DNA of 64,000 nucleotides, from assembly GCA_022766165.1 (NCBI GenBank), contig QYLO01000005.1, positions 31,793 to 95,792 on the forward strand, in the 5' to 3' direction. Below are positions 34,803-44,097 of this stretch, in pieces. Origin of the DNA: Candidatus Electrothrix gigas. GTDB taxonomy: Bacteria > Desulfobacterota > Desulfobulbia > Desulfobulbales > Desulfobulbaceae. Position numbers and translations under genes: made by a program. How positions within the stretch are numbered: position 1 is the first letter of the stretch; each line of letters opens with the position of its first letter. The notes beneath the pieces were generated by a model that was given only the letters and a program-made list of their open reading frames with translations, was not told the DNA's origin and made no database searches.

Positions 34803-35149
34803 CTTCTCGGCAGCTTGCACTTGAATTAGATATTGGGAAACGAACTGTACAGCAGATACAATTTCATTGGTATCAGTTTGATAATGAAAATATTAAGTTG
34901 ACTTTACAAGCTGATGAGGATTGGAACGGAGCTATACTGAAAGAGCTGACCCCGTTTTCAGAGTTTTCACATGCAGAGTATGGCAGTTGGTTTAAGGTAA
35001 GCAGAAAAAAACGTAAAGGTTTGCCTATTTATTATGATTATCGTCATATAGTAAGGAATGGGATAAAAGATAACTGGGTAAAAGTTCGTCAATTGATGAT
35101 TAGTATACTATTACTTCTTGGATTAAAATCAAGTATATCAGAGAAGTAA
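34793..35149 (+). CDS. unrecognised 118-residue protein or gene fragment
   Basis: I do not recognise this sequence. It is a mostly soluble alpha/beta-looking stretch with FHWYQFDNENIKLTLQADEDWNGAILKEL and a C-terminus with one hydrophobic segment (VRQLMISILLLLGL). Read upstream in the same frame it continues into ACNIHGFKQ, the shifted end of the broken CapK copy, so it may be the 3' end of a different gene fused to that fragment rather than a real gene. There is no clear ribosome site before ATG 34793. Probably a remnant. Confidence 0.4.
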   Translation: MAIASRQLALELDIGKRTVQQIQFHWYQFDNENIKLTLQADEDWNGAILKELTPFSEFSHAEYGSWFKVSRKKRKGLPIYYDYRHIVRNGIKDNWVKVRQLMISILLLLGLKSSISEK

Positions 35150-35175
35150 CTGATTTTACCATCAGAGGTTAGGTT

Positions 35176-36579
35176 ATGAACAACTTGCAGAATGCTTTCT
35201 ATAATATTCTTCCAATATTTCTTCAAAACGTTGCATGTAATATTCATGGGTTCAAACAAAAGAAATTGCGATATGGCGGTTCCTTTCGTGACCGCCTCGA
35301 ATGGCTTGAGGGGACTCAATGGTGGACAGTTAATCAGATTGAGGAGTATCAAAATCAACAACTGAAGAAAATTATTGCTCATGCTTACCATACTGTTCCG
35401 TATTACAAAAGAGTTTTTGATAATATCCGATTAAAGCCCAATGATATAAAAACGAAAGAGGATTTGTCAAAAATTCCTGTGCTAACAAAAGAGGATATTC
35501 GTAGAAATTTAGCCGATATTATTTCACGAGATTTTAAGAAATTTGCATTGATTCACTCCCATACCAGCGGAACAAGCGGAAAAAGTTTACAGTTTTATAT
35601 GGAGCCGGAAGCTGTACAATTTAGATGGGCAGTTTGGTGGCGACATAAAAAAAGATTTAGGATTGCTTTTGATGCGCCATATGCAACCTTTACAGGGTTA
35701 AATGCTATTCCTTTAAATCAGAAGTATCCTCCATTCTGGCGTGAAAATAAACAGATGAACCAAACTGTGTTCACGATGCATCATATTGTTCCCAATAAAA
35801 TTCAAGCCATTGCAACACGGCTCAATAAGGGCGGTTTTACATATTATGCCGGGTACCCTTCTATAATTTATGTCTTAGCACGCTTGCTTCTGGAACATGG
35901 CCTAAAAATAACCCGTCCACCCAAAGTTATCTTTACGGGTGCAGAGAACCTTTACGAGCATCATCGGAAAGTTATTGCTGAAGTTTTCCAGTGTGTTGTG
36001 ACTGATCAGTATGGTTTTTCCGAAGGGTGCGGAAATGCATCTCGCTGTCAACACGATGTTTTTCACGAAGATTTTGAATACGGTATATTAGAATGCAATA
36101 ATTCTGTGGTACACAGTGATAGGAGTAAAGAGGGGCGTATTCTTGCCACAGGGTTTTCAAGTTATGCTATGCCGTTTATCCGTTACGAGGTGGGAGACGT
36201 TGGTATCTGGAAGCCTGAAGCATCATGCAGTTGTGGACGGCATTCTCGCGTATTATCAAAGATAAACGGTCGTGTTGAAGATTATGTGATTACCCCGGAG
36301 GGAAGCAGGATAATGCGGTTTGACTATATTTTTAAAGATAGCCATGCGGTTGAAGAAGCTCAAGTGGTTCAATATGAAAAGGATTCTATAACTGTTCGGG
36401 TGGTAAGACGACCTGAATATTGTCAGAACGACGAGGAGCTATTACGCTCTGAAATAAAAAATAAGGTTAGTTCAAAATTAAAGGTAAATTTTGAATATAT
36501 ACAAGAAATAGAACGTGAAGCGAATGAAAAATTTCGTGCGGTCAAGTCTTATTTGAAAGAAGAGCAGAAAATTTCATGA
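35176..36579 (+). CDS. CapK/phenylacetate-CoA ligase-family adenylating enzyme
   Basis: A 467-residue ANL-superfamily protein. Visible are the phosphate loop HSHTSGTSGKSLQFY (~131), IFTGAENLYEHHRKVI, the adenylate loop VTDQYGFSEGCGNASRC (~274), the hinge region MPFIRYEVGDVGIW (~334) and a small C-domain with SKINGRVEDYVITPEG. Cysteines around 294 and CSCGRHSR may bind metal as in many CapK proteins. CapK homologues are frequent in capsule and EPS loci; the acyl or amino substrate is unknown. Its stop overlaps the next start (ATGA). Confidence 0.9.
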   Translation: MNNLQNAFYNILPIFLQNVACNIHGFKQKKLRYGGSFRDRLEWLEGTQWWTVNQIEEYQNQQLKKIIAHAYHTVPYYKRVFDNIRLKPNDIKTKEDLSKIPVLTKEDIRRNLADIISRDFKKFALIHSHTSGTSGKSLQFYMEPEAVQFRWAVWWRHKKRFRIAFDAPYATFTGLNAIPLNQKYPPFWRENKQMNQTVFTMHHIVPNKIQAIATRLNKGGFTYYAGYPSIIYVLARLLLEHGLKITRPPKVIFTGAENLYEHHRKVIAEVFQCVVTDQYGFSEGCGNASRCQHDVFHEDFEYGILECNNSVVHSDRSKEGRILATGFSSYAMPFIRYEVGDVGIWKPEASCSCGRHSRVLSKINGRVEDYVITPEGSRIMRFDYIFKDSHAVEEAQVVQYEKDSITVRVVRRPEYCQNDEELLRSEIKNKVSSKLKVNFEYIQEIEREANEKFRAVKSYLKEEQKIS

Positions 36580-38714
36580 AACAAATCCTCCAAAACATGT
36601 CCACCGGTGAAACCCGTTTAGCGAACGTACCGGTTCCCCAATACGGCAAAACCGATCTGCTGATCCAATCCACCCACAGCCTCATCTCCATCGGCACAGA
36701 ACGGATGCTGGTGGAATTCGGCAAGGCTAATATGCTTTCCAAAGCCCGTCAGCAGCCGGAAAAGGTCAAGATGGTGCTGGAAAAGGTCAAAACAGACGGG
36801 CTGGCTACCACCATTGATGCGGTCAGGAGTAAACTGGATCAGCCTTTGCCGTTAGGATACTGCAATGTCGGGATTGTCCGGGAAACAGGTACTGAAATCT
36901 GCGGATTCAAAGCCGGAGTCAGGGTTATTTCCAACGGTTCTCATGCCGAGATGGTTGCTGTATCACAGAATCTGTGCGCACGGATTCCCGATGCTGTCAA
37001 CGATGAAACAGCTTCTTTTACCGTACTCGGCTCCATCGGTCTTGAGGGAATCCGTCTTGCCGCTCCGACGCTGGGAGAATATTTTGTAGTCACCGGCCTC
37101 GGTCTTATAGGCCTGCTCACGGTTCAGCTCCTGCGCGCTCATGGCTGCCGGGTCCTCGGCATTGATTTGGATCCGGCAAAACTTGAACTGGCCCGTCAGT
37201 TCGGAGCAGAGACAGTTGATCTGGCAAAAGGAGAAGATCCGGTTGCAGCCGGAATGGCCTTTTCCAGAGGGCGGGGTGTTGACGGGGTGCTGATTACCGC
37301 AGCAACCAAATCCTCTGACCCGGTCAGTCAGGCTGCCCGCATGTGCCGCCAGCGAGGGCGGATTATCCTGGTCGGGGTGACCGGGCTTGAGCTGAACCGG
37401 TCTGATTTTTACGAAAAGGAACTGAGCTTTCAGGTTTCCTGTTCGTATGGTCCGGGACGTTACGATAGCAGCTACGAAAATCAGGGTCGGGATTATCCCT
37501 TCGGCTATGTCCGCTGGACAGAACAGCGCAATTTTGAAGCCGTCTTGGACATGATGGCCGAAGGGAGACTAGATGTGCAGCCGCTGATTTCCCATCGTTT
37601 CAGCTTTACCGATGCGGTTGCCGCCTATCAGGTGCTGAGTGATGACCGCCATGCCTTGGGCATCCTCCTGCAATACCCGCATGTTGAGCAGAAGAATGAT
37701 GGCGATAAGGCGGCCACACGGGTGACGATCAGGAAAAAGGTCAGTTTTGCTGCCGACAGACCGATCTGCGGTTTTATCGGGGCTGGTAATTACGCCTCCC
37801 GTATCCTGATTCCCGCCTTTACCAAGGCCGGTGCCCAGCTCCATACCATTGTGTCCAGCGGCGGAGTGAGTGCTGCCCACCACGGTGAAAAAAACGGTTT
37901 TCAGCAGGCCGCCACGGATGTCCAGGCGGTATTTGCGGATCAGGATATCAACACGGTTGTCATCGTCACCCACCATAACAGTCATGCCCGTTATGTCATC
38001 AAGGCATTGGAGGCAGGTAAGCATGTCTTTGTCGAAAAGCCCCTGTGCCTGACTCTGGAAGAGCTGGATACGATCCAAAACCTTTATTCATCTCTTCTTG
38101 AGGACTCTTCTTCCTCGCCTCAGCTTATGGTGGGATTCAACCGCCGTTTTGCTCCGCAGATCGTGAAGATAAAAGAGTTGCTTGCGCCGGTAAAACAGCC
38201 CAAAGCCTTTATCATGACCATGAATGCCGGTGCTATACCTGCCGATACTTGGATTCAGGATAAAGCGGTTGGCGGCGGACGTATTATCGGGGAAGCCTGT
38301 CATTATATTGACCTGATGCGCTACTTGGCCGGTTCTGAGATTGTTGCTGTCCAGGCCCGCCGGATGGGTGATCACCCGACTATTGAGGTAACTGAAGACA
38401 AGGCTGCCATCACCCTCGGTTTTGCCGACGGTTCATTCGGTACGATTCACTATCTTGCCAACGGCGGCAAGGCATTTCCCAAAGAACGCATTGAGGTCTT
38501 TGCCGGAGACGGGGTGTTGCAGCTGGATAATTTCCGTAAGCTGAAAGGATACGGCTGGAAGGGTTTTAAGAAGATGAACCTGATGCGGCAGGATAAAGGG
38601 CAAGGGGCCTGTGCAGCGGCATTTTTAGCGAGTATTGCCAAGGGAATAGCTGTGCCTGTTCCTTTTGAGGAATTGATAGAGGTTGCGCGGGTGAGTATTG
38701 AGGCGGCGGAATAG
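36576..38714 (+). CDS. bi-domain oxidoreductase: zinc-type alcohol dehydrogenase fused to Gfo/Idh/MocA
   Basis: A 712-residue fusion. Residues 1-~375 are an MDR alcohol dehydrogenase-like domain (TGLGLIGLLTVQLLRAHGCRVLGIDLD, NAD loop ~172). Residues ~395-712 are a Gfo/Idh/MocA dehydrogenase (CGFIGAGNYASRILIPAF, VFVEKPLCLTLEEL with the EKP motif, GGGRIIGEACHYIDLMRYL). The catalytic zinc Cys/His set of true ADHs is not obvious. This fusion is a characteristic member of heparinase-containing exopolysaccharide clusters; its sugar substrate is not established. The codon use and G+C content are clearly higher than in the preceding 8 kb. Confidence 0.92.
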   Translation: MKQILQNMSTGETRLANVPVPQYGKTDLLIQSTHSLISIGTERMLVEFGKANMLSKARQQPEKVKMVLEKVKTDGLATTIDAVRSKLDQPLPLGYCNVGIVRETGTEICGFKAGVRVISNGSHAEMVAVSQNLCARIPDAVNDETASFTVLGSIGLEGIRLAAPTLGEYFVVTGLGLIGLLTVQLLRAHGCRVLGIDLDPAKLELARQFGAETVDLAKGEDPVAAGMAFSRGRGVDGVLITAATKSSDPVSQAARMCRQRGRIILVGVTGLELNRSDFYEKELSFQVSCSYGPGRYDSSYENQGRDYPFGYVRWTEQRNFEAVLDMMAEGRLDVQPLISHRFSFTDAVAAYQVLSDDRHALGILLQYPHVEQKNDGDKAATRVTIRKKVSFAADRPICGFIGAGNYASRILIPAFTKAGAQLHTIVSSGGVSAAHHGEKNGFQQAATDVQAVFADQDINTVVIVTHHNSHARYVIKALEAGKHVFVEKPLCLTLEELDTIQNLYSSLLEDSSSSPQLMVGFNRRFAPQIVKIKELLAPVKQPKAFIMTMNAGAIPADTWIQDKAVGGGRIIGEACHYIDLMRYLAGSEIVAVQARRMGDHPTIEVTEDKAAITLGFADGSFGTIHYLANGGKAFPKERIEVFAGDGVLQLDNFRKLKGYGWKGFKKMNLMRQDKGQGACAAAFLASIAKGIAVPVPFEELIEVARVSIEAAE

Positions 38715-38790
38715 CTGCGGGGGCAGAAGGAGAGAATCTCATGAGGCAAGACTTGATAAACCGCCGATTTTTTGAGCCGTTGATTTTTAC

Positions 38791-40152
38791 ATGATGCACT
38801 TAGACATCAACATTGTGCTGTCGAACGGAGAATCACAGACCGTTGAATTCAAAAAATCCTTCGGTCGAGAGACCGTAGAAACATTGGTGGCTTTTGCCAA
38901 TGCTCAGGGCGGGACAGTGCTGGTCGGCGTAGCGGATGACGGTATTCCCTGCGGCGTATCTGTGGGCAAAGAAACGTTTAACGATTGGCTCGGTCAGGTT
39001 AAGTCCGGCACAAGTCCTTCCATTATTCCTGATATAGATGCAGTTGCCGTTCAGGGGAAGACGATTGTCAGAATTCACGTTCATGAGTATCCTGTAAAAC
39101 CTGTCAATACAAAGGGCCGCTATTTTAAGCGAATCGCCACTTCAAATCATCAGCTCTCGTTAGGAGAGATCACTAACCTGTACCTTCAGTCATTGCAGAT
39201 TTCCTGGGATGCATACCAAGCTCCGGGAGCATCACTGGATTCCTTATCACTGGACAAAATAGACAAATTTATTGCTCAGGTAAACCAAAGCGGTCGTTTC
39301 ACCTTAGACCCTTCTCCTCTGTTGGCTTTAGAAAAACTCAAATTTATTGCTCAAGGACACCCGACGTGGGCGGCTCTGCTCTTATTTGCCGATGAACCGC
39401 TCCGGCATCATATTCATATCGGGCGATTCAAAACATCAAGCATCATTATTGACGACCGCCAGATCACCGATACCCTGTTCGAGGCCGTAGAACAGGCCAT
39501 GAAATTTATCATTGCCAATATCCGCGTGGCGTTTGCATTTGACGGCAGTCTGCAACGGCAGGAACGATTCGCTTATCCTCTGGCAGCCCTGCGGGAGGTC
39601 CTGCTCAACGCTGTTGTTCATCGGGATTACACCAATCCTTCTGATATTCAGATCAAGATCTTTGATAACAGTATTACCTTTTTCAGTCCGGGAAAACTCT
39701 ACGGTGATTTAACCCTTGCCGATCTGGAGACGGACAGTTATTCCTCGCACCTACGCAATAAACTGATAGCTGAAGCATTTTATTTAACGAGGAATATTGA
39801 AAAATATGGGAGCGGTTTTATCCGTATTCGGAAAGAATTGGCCGACTATCCTGACCTGCGCTTTCGGATTGAAGAAAGCGGTTCAGGGCTGCTGGTTACT
39901 TTTGAACTGACAGAAAGCTATTCCCCTCCGATTACCCCTCTAATCTCCCCCCCGATCTCCCCCCTGATGACAGAGTTGGAGCAGAAAATTTTATCTGTAT
40001 TAAAAGACAACCCTAGAATTACCAGCAGGGAACTTGCTGATCTGCTGTCCATGCGACCGGATACAGTCAAGGAATATTTCGGACGATTAAAGGCAAAAGG
40101 GCTGCTGAAGCGTGAGGGAAGTGCTCGTTCAGGGTACTGGATTGTTTTGTAG
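38791..40152 (+). CDS. AlbA_2 (Schlafen-type) ATP-binding protein with winged-helix tail
   Basis: A 453-residue protein. The N-terminal AlbA_2 domain has the family signature QTVEFKKSF and FANAQGGTVLVGVADDG (~18-50). A HATPase_c_4-like middle includes LREVLLNAVVHRDY (~267) and EKYGSGFIRIRKEL. A Pro/Ser linker (PPITPLISPPISPLM) leads to a C-terminal winged helix (ITSRELADLLSMRPDTVKEYFGRLKAKGLLKREG). Such proteins are annotated as putative transcriptional regulators or RecG-like, and some are involved in defence. It interrupts the sugar genes and is followed by a MITE, suggesting insertion. Confidence 0.87.
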   Translation: MMHLDINIVLSNGESQTVEFKKSFGRETVETLVAFANAQGGTVLVGVADDGIPCGVSVGKETFNDWLGQVKSGTSPSIIPDIDAVAVQGKTIVRIHVHEYPVKPVNTKGRYFKRIATSNHQLSLGEITNLYLQSLQISWDAYQAPGASLDSLSLDKIDKFIAQVNQSGRFTLDPSPLLALEKLKFIAQGHPTWAALLLFADEPLRHHIHIGRFKTSSIIIDDRQITDTLFEAVEQAMKFIIANIRVAFAFDGSLQRQERFAYPLAALREVLLNAVVHRDYTNPSDIQIKIFDNSITFFSPGKLYGDLTLADLETDSYSSHLRNKLIAEAFYLTRNIEKYGSGFIRIRKELADYPDLRFRIEESGSGLLVTFELTESYSPPITPLISPPISPLMTELEQKILSVLKDNPRITSRELADLLSMRPDTVKEYFGRLKAKGLLKREGSARSGYWIVL

Positions 40153-40172
40153 AATTTGGAGAAGAAGAAGTA

Positions 40173-40290
40173 TAGGAGTTACGCAGTTGAAAACAAGAAG
40201 CTCAACTGTTACAATAGGTTCGCTTGTTGGAGGTAAAAACCGTCAGTTGAACAAAATCAACGGGTTATAAAACCAACTGCGTAACTCCTA
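40173..40290. mobile_element. MITE-like element with 17-base perfect terminal inverted repeats
   Basis: TAGGAGTTACGCAGTTG (40173-40189) and CAACTGCGTAACTCCTA (40274-40290) are exact reverse complements bounding a 118-base non-coding unit. Inside, TCAACTG and CAGTTGA form a further inverted pair, so the whole could fold as a long hairpin. There is no transposase inside. I see no clear target-site duplication at the edges. It lies between the AlbA_2 gene and the next glycosyltransferase. Confidence 0.8.
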
Positions 40291-40397
40291 GAAGGAATAG
40301 CTATTTTTTACAAAATAAAATGAAATCATGCAGTTACAAAGATACATATTCTTTACTTTTACCCGTTTTTACCATTTGGCGAAGGTATTGAATTAAT

Positions 40398-41561
40398 ATG
40401 AATATATTAATTCTCACTTTTTACTATCCTCCTGATTTGAGTGCAGGATCTTTCCGCGTTGATGCTTTGGTCAAGCAATTAAGCACAAAGATATCGCCAG
40501 AAGATACTGTCAGTATTATTACAACAATGCCGAACCGATATCATTCGTACCAAACGGATCAGGTACAAGAGGTTGAGCAATGCGGCAATATACATATCCA
40601 TCGGATCAGAATTCCGCAACACAAGAGCGGCTTTCGAGATCAAGTCAGGTCGTTTACCGTATTTTTTTATAATGCGCTCAAGATCGCTCGAAAAGAACAG
40701 TACGATGCTGTTTTTGCCACATCAAGCAGACTGTTTACCGCCTTCTTGGGAATGCTCATTGCCCGCTGGAAAAAAATTCCGCTCTATCTTGACATCAGGG
40801 ATATATTTACCGAAACAATTGAGTCGGTTTCTCAAGGCCGGATGAACAGATTATCTCTGTTATTCATTTATGGTATAGAATCCCTTACCGTCAATTATGC
40901 AAAGAAAATCAATTTAGTTTCAGAAGGATTTGCGCCCTATTTTCGTACACGATATCCGTATATGCCCATATCCTTCTTTCCAAACGGAATAGACGCTGAA
41001 TTTGCAGACTACAATTTTACGGCAACACAAAAAAAAGAAAAGATCACTGTAGTATATGCCGGAAATATAGGAAAATCGCAAGGGCTGGAGAATATATTGC
41101 CGCCTCTTGCCGAAAAATATCCGGCAGTCCATTTTATTATTATCGGAGACGGAAGTGCGAAAGTTCAACTGATACATCACCTGAAGGGGGCAAGAAATGT
41201 TATACTCATGGATCCGATGCCGAGAACAGAACTCCTGACGATGTACAGAGAGAGCGATTATTTATTTCTGCATCTGAATGATTATGCAGCATTTAAAAGG
41301 GTGTTACCTTCAAAGATATTTGAATATGGAGCGACCGGAAAACCTGTTCTGGCAGGAGTGAGCGGATATGCAAAAGAATTTATAGAGAAGAACCTTCCGG
41401 ACAGTATTGTTTTTGCACCGAATGATCCGGATGATTTTTCAAAAAAATTTAATCCGCAGAAGATTCCGGATCATATATCGAGAGAGGAATTTCTTTCAGC
41501 GTATTCTCGTTCTTCTATTATGGATACATTAACTCAAGACGTTCTGGAGACGCTTGCATGA
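40398..41561 (+). CDS. GT4 glycosyltransferase (WbuB-like)
   Basis: A 387-residue GT-B protein: MNILILTFYYPPDLSAGSFRVDALVKQL start, LYLDIRDIFTETIE (~133), VYAGNIGKSQGLENILPPL donor-lobe entry (~218) and KIFEYGATGKPVLAGVSG near 306. This matches the WbuB-type transferases often found next to formyltransferase, deacetylase and heparinase genes. It probably adds an amino sugar to the lipid carrier product of the PglC-like enzyme. It overlaps the next gene by four bases (ATGA). Confidence 0.9.
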   Translation: MNILILTFYYPPDLSAGSFRVDALVKQLSTKISPEDTVSIITTMPNRYHSYQTDQVQEVEQCGNIHIHRIRIPQHKSGFRDQVRSFTVFFYNALKIARKEQYDAVFATSSRLFTAFLGMLIARWKKIPLYLDIRDIFTETIESVSQGRMNRLSLLFIYGIESLTVNYAKKINLVSEGFAPYFRTRYPYMPISFFPNGIDAEFADYNFTATQKKEKITVVYAGNIGKSQGLENILPPLAEKYPAVHFIIIGDGSAKVQLIHHLKGARNVILMDPMPRTELLTMYRESDYLFLHLNDYAAFKRVLPSKIFEYGATGKPVLAGVSGYAKEFIEKNLPDSIVFAPNDPDDFSKKFNPQKIPDHISREEFLSAYSRSSIMDTLTQDVLETLA

Positions 41562-42340
41562 AGATTGTTCTTGTCACACAAGAGGATCACTTTGTTATTC
41601 CGCAAAATATTAATAAAATAATTGCTCTTGATAATATAACCGTTGAGTTGATAGTCAATATTGATTCAAAAGGAACACTTGTCAACAAGAAAGCTTTCTT
41701 TATTCAGGGATTCGGCTTGTTGCAGTCTGCAAAGATGGGCTTCAGACTTGTCGGACATAAGCTGATAGAAAGGCTGGACCGGATGAGCGGCTGGAGACTG
41801 CTGCAAGAACCAAAAAGTGTACGGGCTGTTGCCGGGCATAATGCTATCCGCTGCAGAACAACGGATAATCCCAATAACGACGATGTGTTGCAGGAATTGC
41901 GGCAGCTTGCACCGGATCTGATCGTTTCTTTCTCCGCACCGTGTGTTTTTCACCCTCCTCTTCTCTCTATTCCGAAAAACGGCTGTATAAATCTTCACTG
42001 TTCCTTTCTGCCTCATTACGCCGGTCTGCTGCCGAGTTTCTGGGCACTTTTTCATAATGAAACGGAAACAGGCACCACAATCCATTATATGGACGACAGA
42101 ATTGATAACGGCAGTATCCTGGCTCAGGAGAAGGTTGCAATTACAAAAAATACAACGATGTTTGAGCTGATTCGCGAGACAAAAGCTGTCGGGGGAGATT
42201 TGGTTTGCAAAGTGATTAAAGATATTCAGTCAGGCCACGTCACAGCAATACCGAATAACGCGAATAAGGATGCCTATTTTTCTTGGCCTACCGTAGAACA
42301 GATGCGGACATTCCGTCGCGCCGGAGGCCGTCTTATATGA
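41558..42340 (+). CDS. formyltransferase-family protein (probable sugar N-formyltransferase)
   Basis: A 260-residue protein of the methionyl-tRNA/sugar formyltransferase fold. The catalytic Asn-His-Asp set is visible: N and H in GCINLHCSFLPHYAGLLPSFWAL (~142) and D in TTIHYMDDRIDNGSIL (~178). It lacks the tRNA-binding C-terminal domain of Fmt, so an amino-sugar acceptor with N10-formyl-THF as donor is likely. Translationally coupled at both ends, with WbuB-like GT4 upstream and deacetylase downstream, which would expose the amine. Confidence 0.85.
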   Translation: MKIVLVTQEDHFVIPQNINKIIALDNITVELIVNIDSKGTLVNKKAFFIQGFGLLQSAKMGFRLVGHKLIERLDRMSGWRLLQEPKSVRAVAGHNAIRCRTTDNPNNDDVLQELRQLAPDLIVSFSAPCVFHPPLLSIPKNGCINLHCSFLPHYAGLLPSFWALFHNETETGTTIHYMDDRIDNGSILAQEKVAITKNTTMFELIRETKAVGGDLVCKVIKDIQSGHVTAIPNNANKDAYFSWPTVEQMRTFRRAGGRLI

Positions 42341-43191
42341 AATATGCTGTCTTGTCCATGGACATTGAGGATTGGTACCACCTTGCCTATTTTAACCGGG
42401 AGTCTTGTGATACCGGCATATCATTTCTGGATGGTATTAATGTATATAAAGCAATACTGGATCAGTACAACATAAAGTCTTCTTTCTTTGTTCTTGGTGA
42501 ATTGGCCTCTTCCCTGAAGGAAGTATTATGCGGCCTTGCCTATGAAGGGCATGATATAGGTGTACATGGCTGGGACCATACCTTGCCTCTGCATCTTTCC
42601 CCGGATACATTTGTTGATGACCTTATACGTTCGAAAACAACAATCGAAGACTGTCTTAGTATGCCTGTGCTCGGATACCGTGCGCCTTGTTTTAATTTGG
42701 ACCGGCAGCGTCTTGATCAAATACAATCTTCCGGCTTCTTTTACGATTCCAGCAGGATACTTTTTCGGGAACATCCGCTCTATACGACCCTTGATATGAA
42801 TGGTTTTCTACAGGAATCGGAAAATATCTTTCGGAAGAAGGATTTTTTTGAATTTCAACTCAGCACAGTGCCGTTGTTCGGTCGTAATATACCTGTTTCA
42901 GGGGGAGGGTATCTGCGTATTTTTCCTTGGTCTCTGATGCGTTGGTGTACAAAACGTTTTTTGAAAGATAACGAACTGTATGTGTTGTATATTCATCCCT
43001 TTGAACTTTCTTCTCAGGAAATTACGCCTTTCATGCTGTCCGAGAGTTCATGGCGGGACCGCAGGCGTTTCAATACGGGCAGAAAAACGGTTGTCAAAAA
43101 ACTCAAAATGCTCATTGAACTGTTGCATGATGCGCATTTTAAATTTACAACGTTTTCCTCACTTCGCCAGACCCTGATGCAGTCTTCCTGA
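42337..43191 (+). CDS. polysaccharide deacetylase (NodB fold)
   Basis: A 284-residue protein from ATG 42337 (ATGA overlap with the formyltransferase; an upstream in-frame start would add 18 residues). It contains the NodB signatures LSMDIEDWYH (metal Asp), IGVHGWDHTLPLHLSP (HxxxH, ~74) and LGYRAPCFNLD (~112), plus a DUF3473-like C-terminus with YIHPFEL. No signal peptide, so it acts in the cytoplasm, probably on a lipid-linked or nucleotide-linked N-acetyl sugar. Confidence 0.9.
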   Translation: MKYAVLSMDIEDWYHLAYFNRESCDTGISFLDGINVYKAILDQYNIKSSFFVLGELASSLKEVLCGLAYEGHDIGVHGWDHTLPLHLSPDTFVDDLIRSKTTIEDCLSMPVLGYRAPCFNLDRQRLDQIQSSGFFYDSSRILFREHPLYTTLDMNGFLQESENIFRKKDFFEFQLSTVPLFGRNIPVSGGGYLRIFPWSLMRWCTKRFLKDNELYVLYIHPFELSSQEITPFMLSESSWRDRRRFNTGRKTVVKKLKMLIELLHDAHFKFTTFSSLRQTLMQSS

Positions 43192-43204
43192 AAGGGCTGA
43201 AAAT

Positions 43205-44074
43205 ATGTCCCGCCTGCCACGAGTGCTTATTACAGGGAGCCGAGGTTTTATCGGCAGCTCTTTGACGGAAAATTTGCGTGCTGCCGGATATGAGGTCTGG
43301 GAGATAACTCGTAGTCATCCTCATGGGGAATATGCTGTAACCGCAGATTTGCTTGATCCGCAGCAGACATATAATGCGTTCAGGAAAATACCCTGCTGTC
43401 CCGTTGTTCTTCACGCAGCAGCATTGGCACACGGACAGAATCCTCCGGCAGGTGAATCCTGCTTCTCAGCGAACACAAAAATAACAAGAAATATCTTGGC
43501 TGCTCTTGATCAGCAGCATACAGCGCATTTTATTTTTTTGAGTTCTGTTGCAGTTTATGGTGAAGACCGACGCCATAAAGCTGTTTCAGTACATGATGAT
43601 ACGTTTCCGGCCACAGAGTACGGAAAAAGTAAATTGCAGAGCGAGAATGATCTGCTGCAATCCTCAATCCAATCACTGGATATTTTACGATTAGCACCGG
43701 TCTTTGACAGCGAACACTTGAGTGACGTGCGTAAGCGGGTATTCCTTCCTGGAAGTTCATTCATAAAAATGAAAATGTATCCTCCACCTCAATATTCATT
43801 GTGTCATATCAAAACAATTCTTGAGACAGTGAGTAACTTGCTGGTTAATCTACATGATAAAAAAAGGGTCTGCAATCTGTCCGATAGAAAAGCATATTCA
43901 CAAAATGAGATAAGAGCATGGTTTTCAGGGAGAGAAATTCCTTTTCCTGTTCTTCTTGCATCCCCTTGCTACGTTGTAATGCGTCTGGCAGGAGTTCGTG
44001 GTTATGCTTTACGATGTCTTTACTGGAAATTATGCAGATCGAATATTTATCTTAATAATATGAAAGAAGTATAA
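43205..44074 (+). CDS. NAD-dependent sugar epimerase/dehydratase
   Basis: A 289-residue extended SDR with LITGSRGFIGSSLTENL (GxxGxxG), FLSSVAVYG (catalytic Ser) and YGKSK (Tyr/Lys, ~140). In many clusters such a gene precedes the small initiating transferase and makes its 4-keto-reduced or epimerised UDP-sugar (WbpV/Gne-like). It could complete the pathway begun by the CapD-type dehydratase at 11770, e.g. to UDP-QuiNAc or UDP-FucNAc. That link is inference. Confidence 0.85.
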   Translation: MSRLPRVLITGSRGFIGSSLTENLRAAGYEVWEITRSHPHGEYAVTADLLDPQQTYNAFRKIPCCPVVLHAAALAHGQNPPAGESCFSANTKITRNILAALDQQHTAHFIFLSSVAVYGEDRRHKAVSVHDDTFPATEYGKSKLQSENDLLQSSIQSLDILRLAPVFDSEHLSDVRKRVFLPGSSFIKMKMYPPPQYSLCHIKTILETVSNLLVNLHDKKRVCNLSDRKAYSQNEIRAWFSGREIPFPVLLASPCYVVMRLAGVRGYALRCLYWKLCRSNIYLNNMKEV

Positions 44075-44097
44075 TATACCACTGCGTGAAACGAAAT

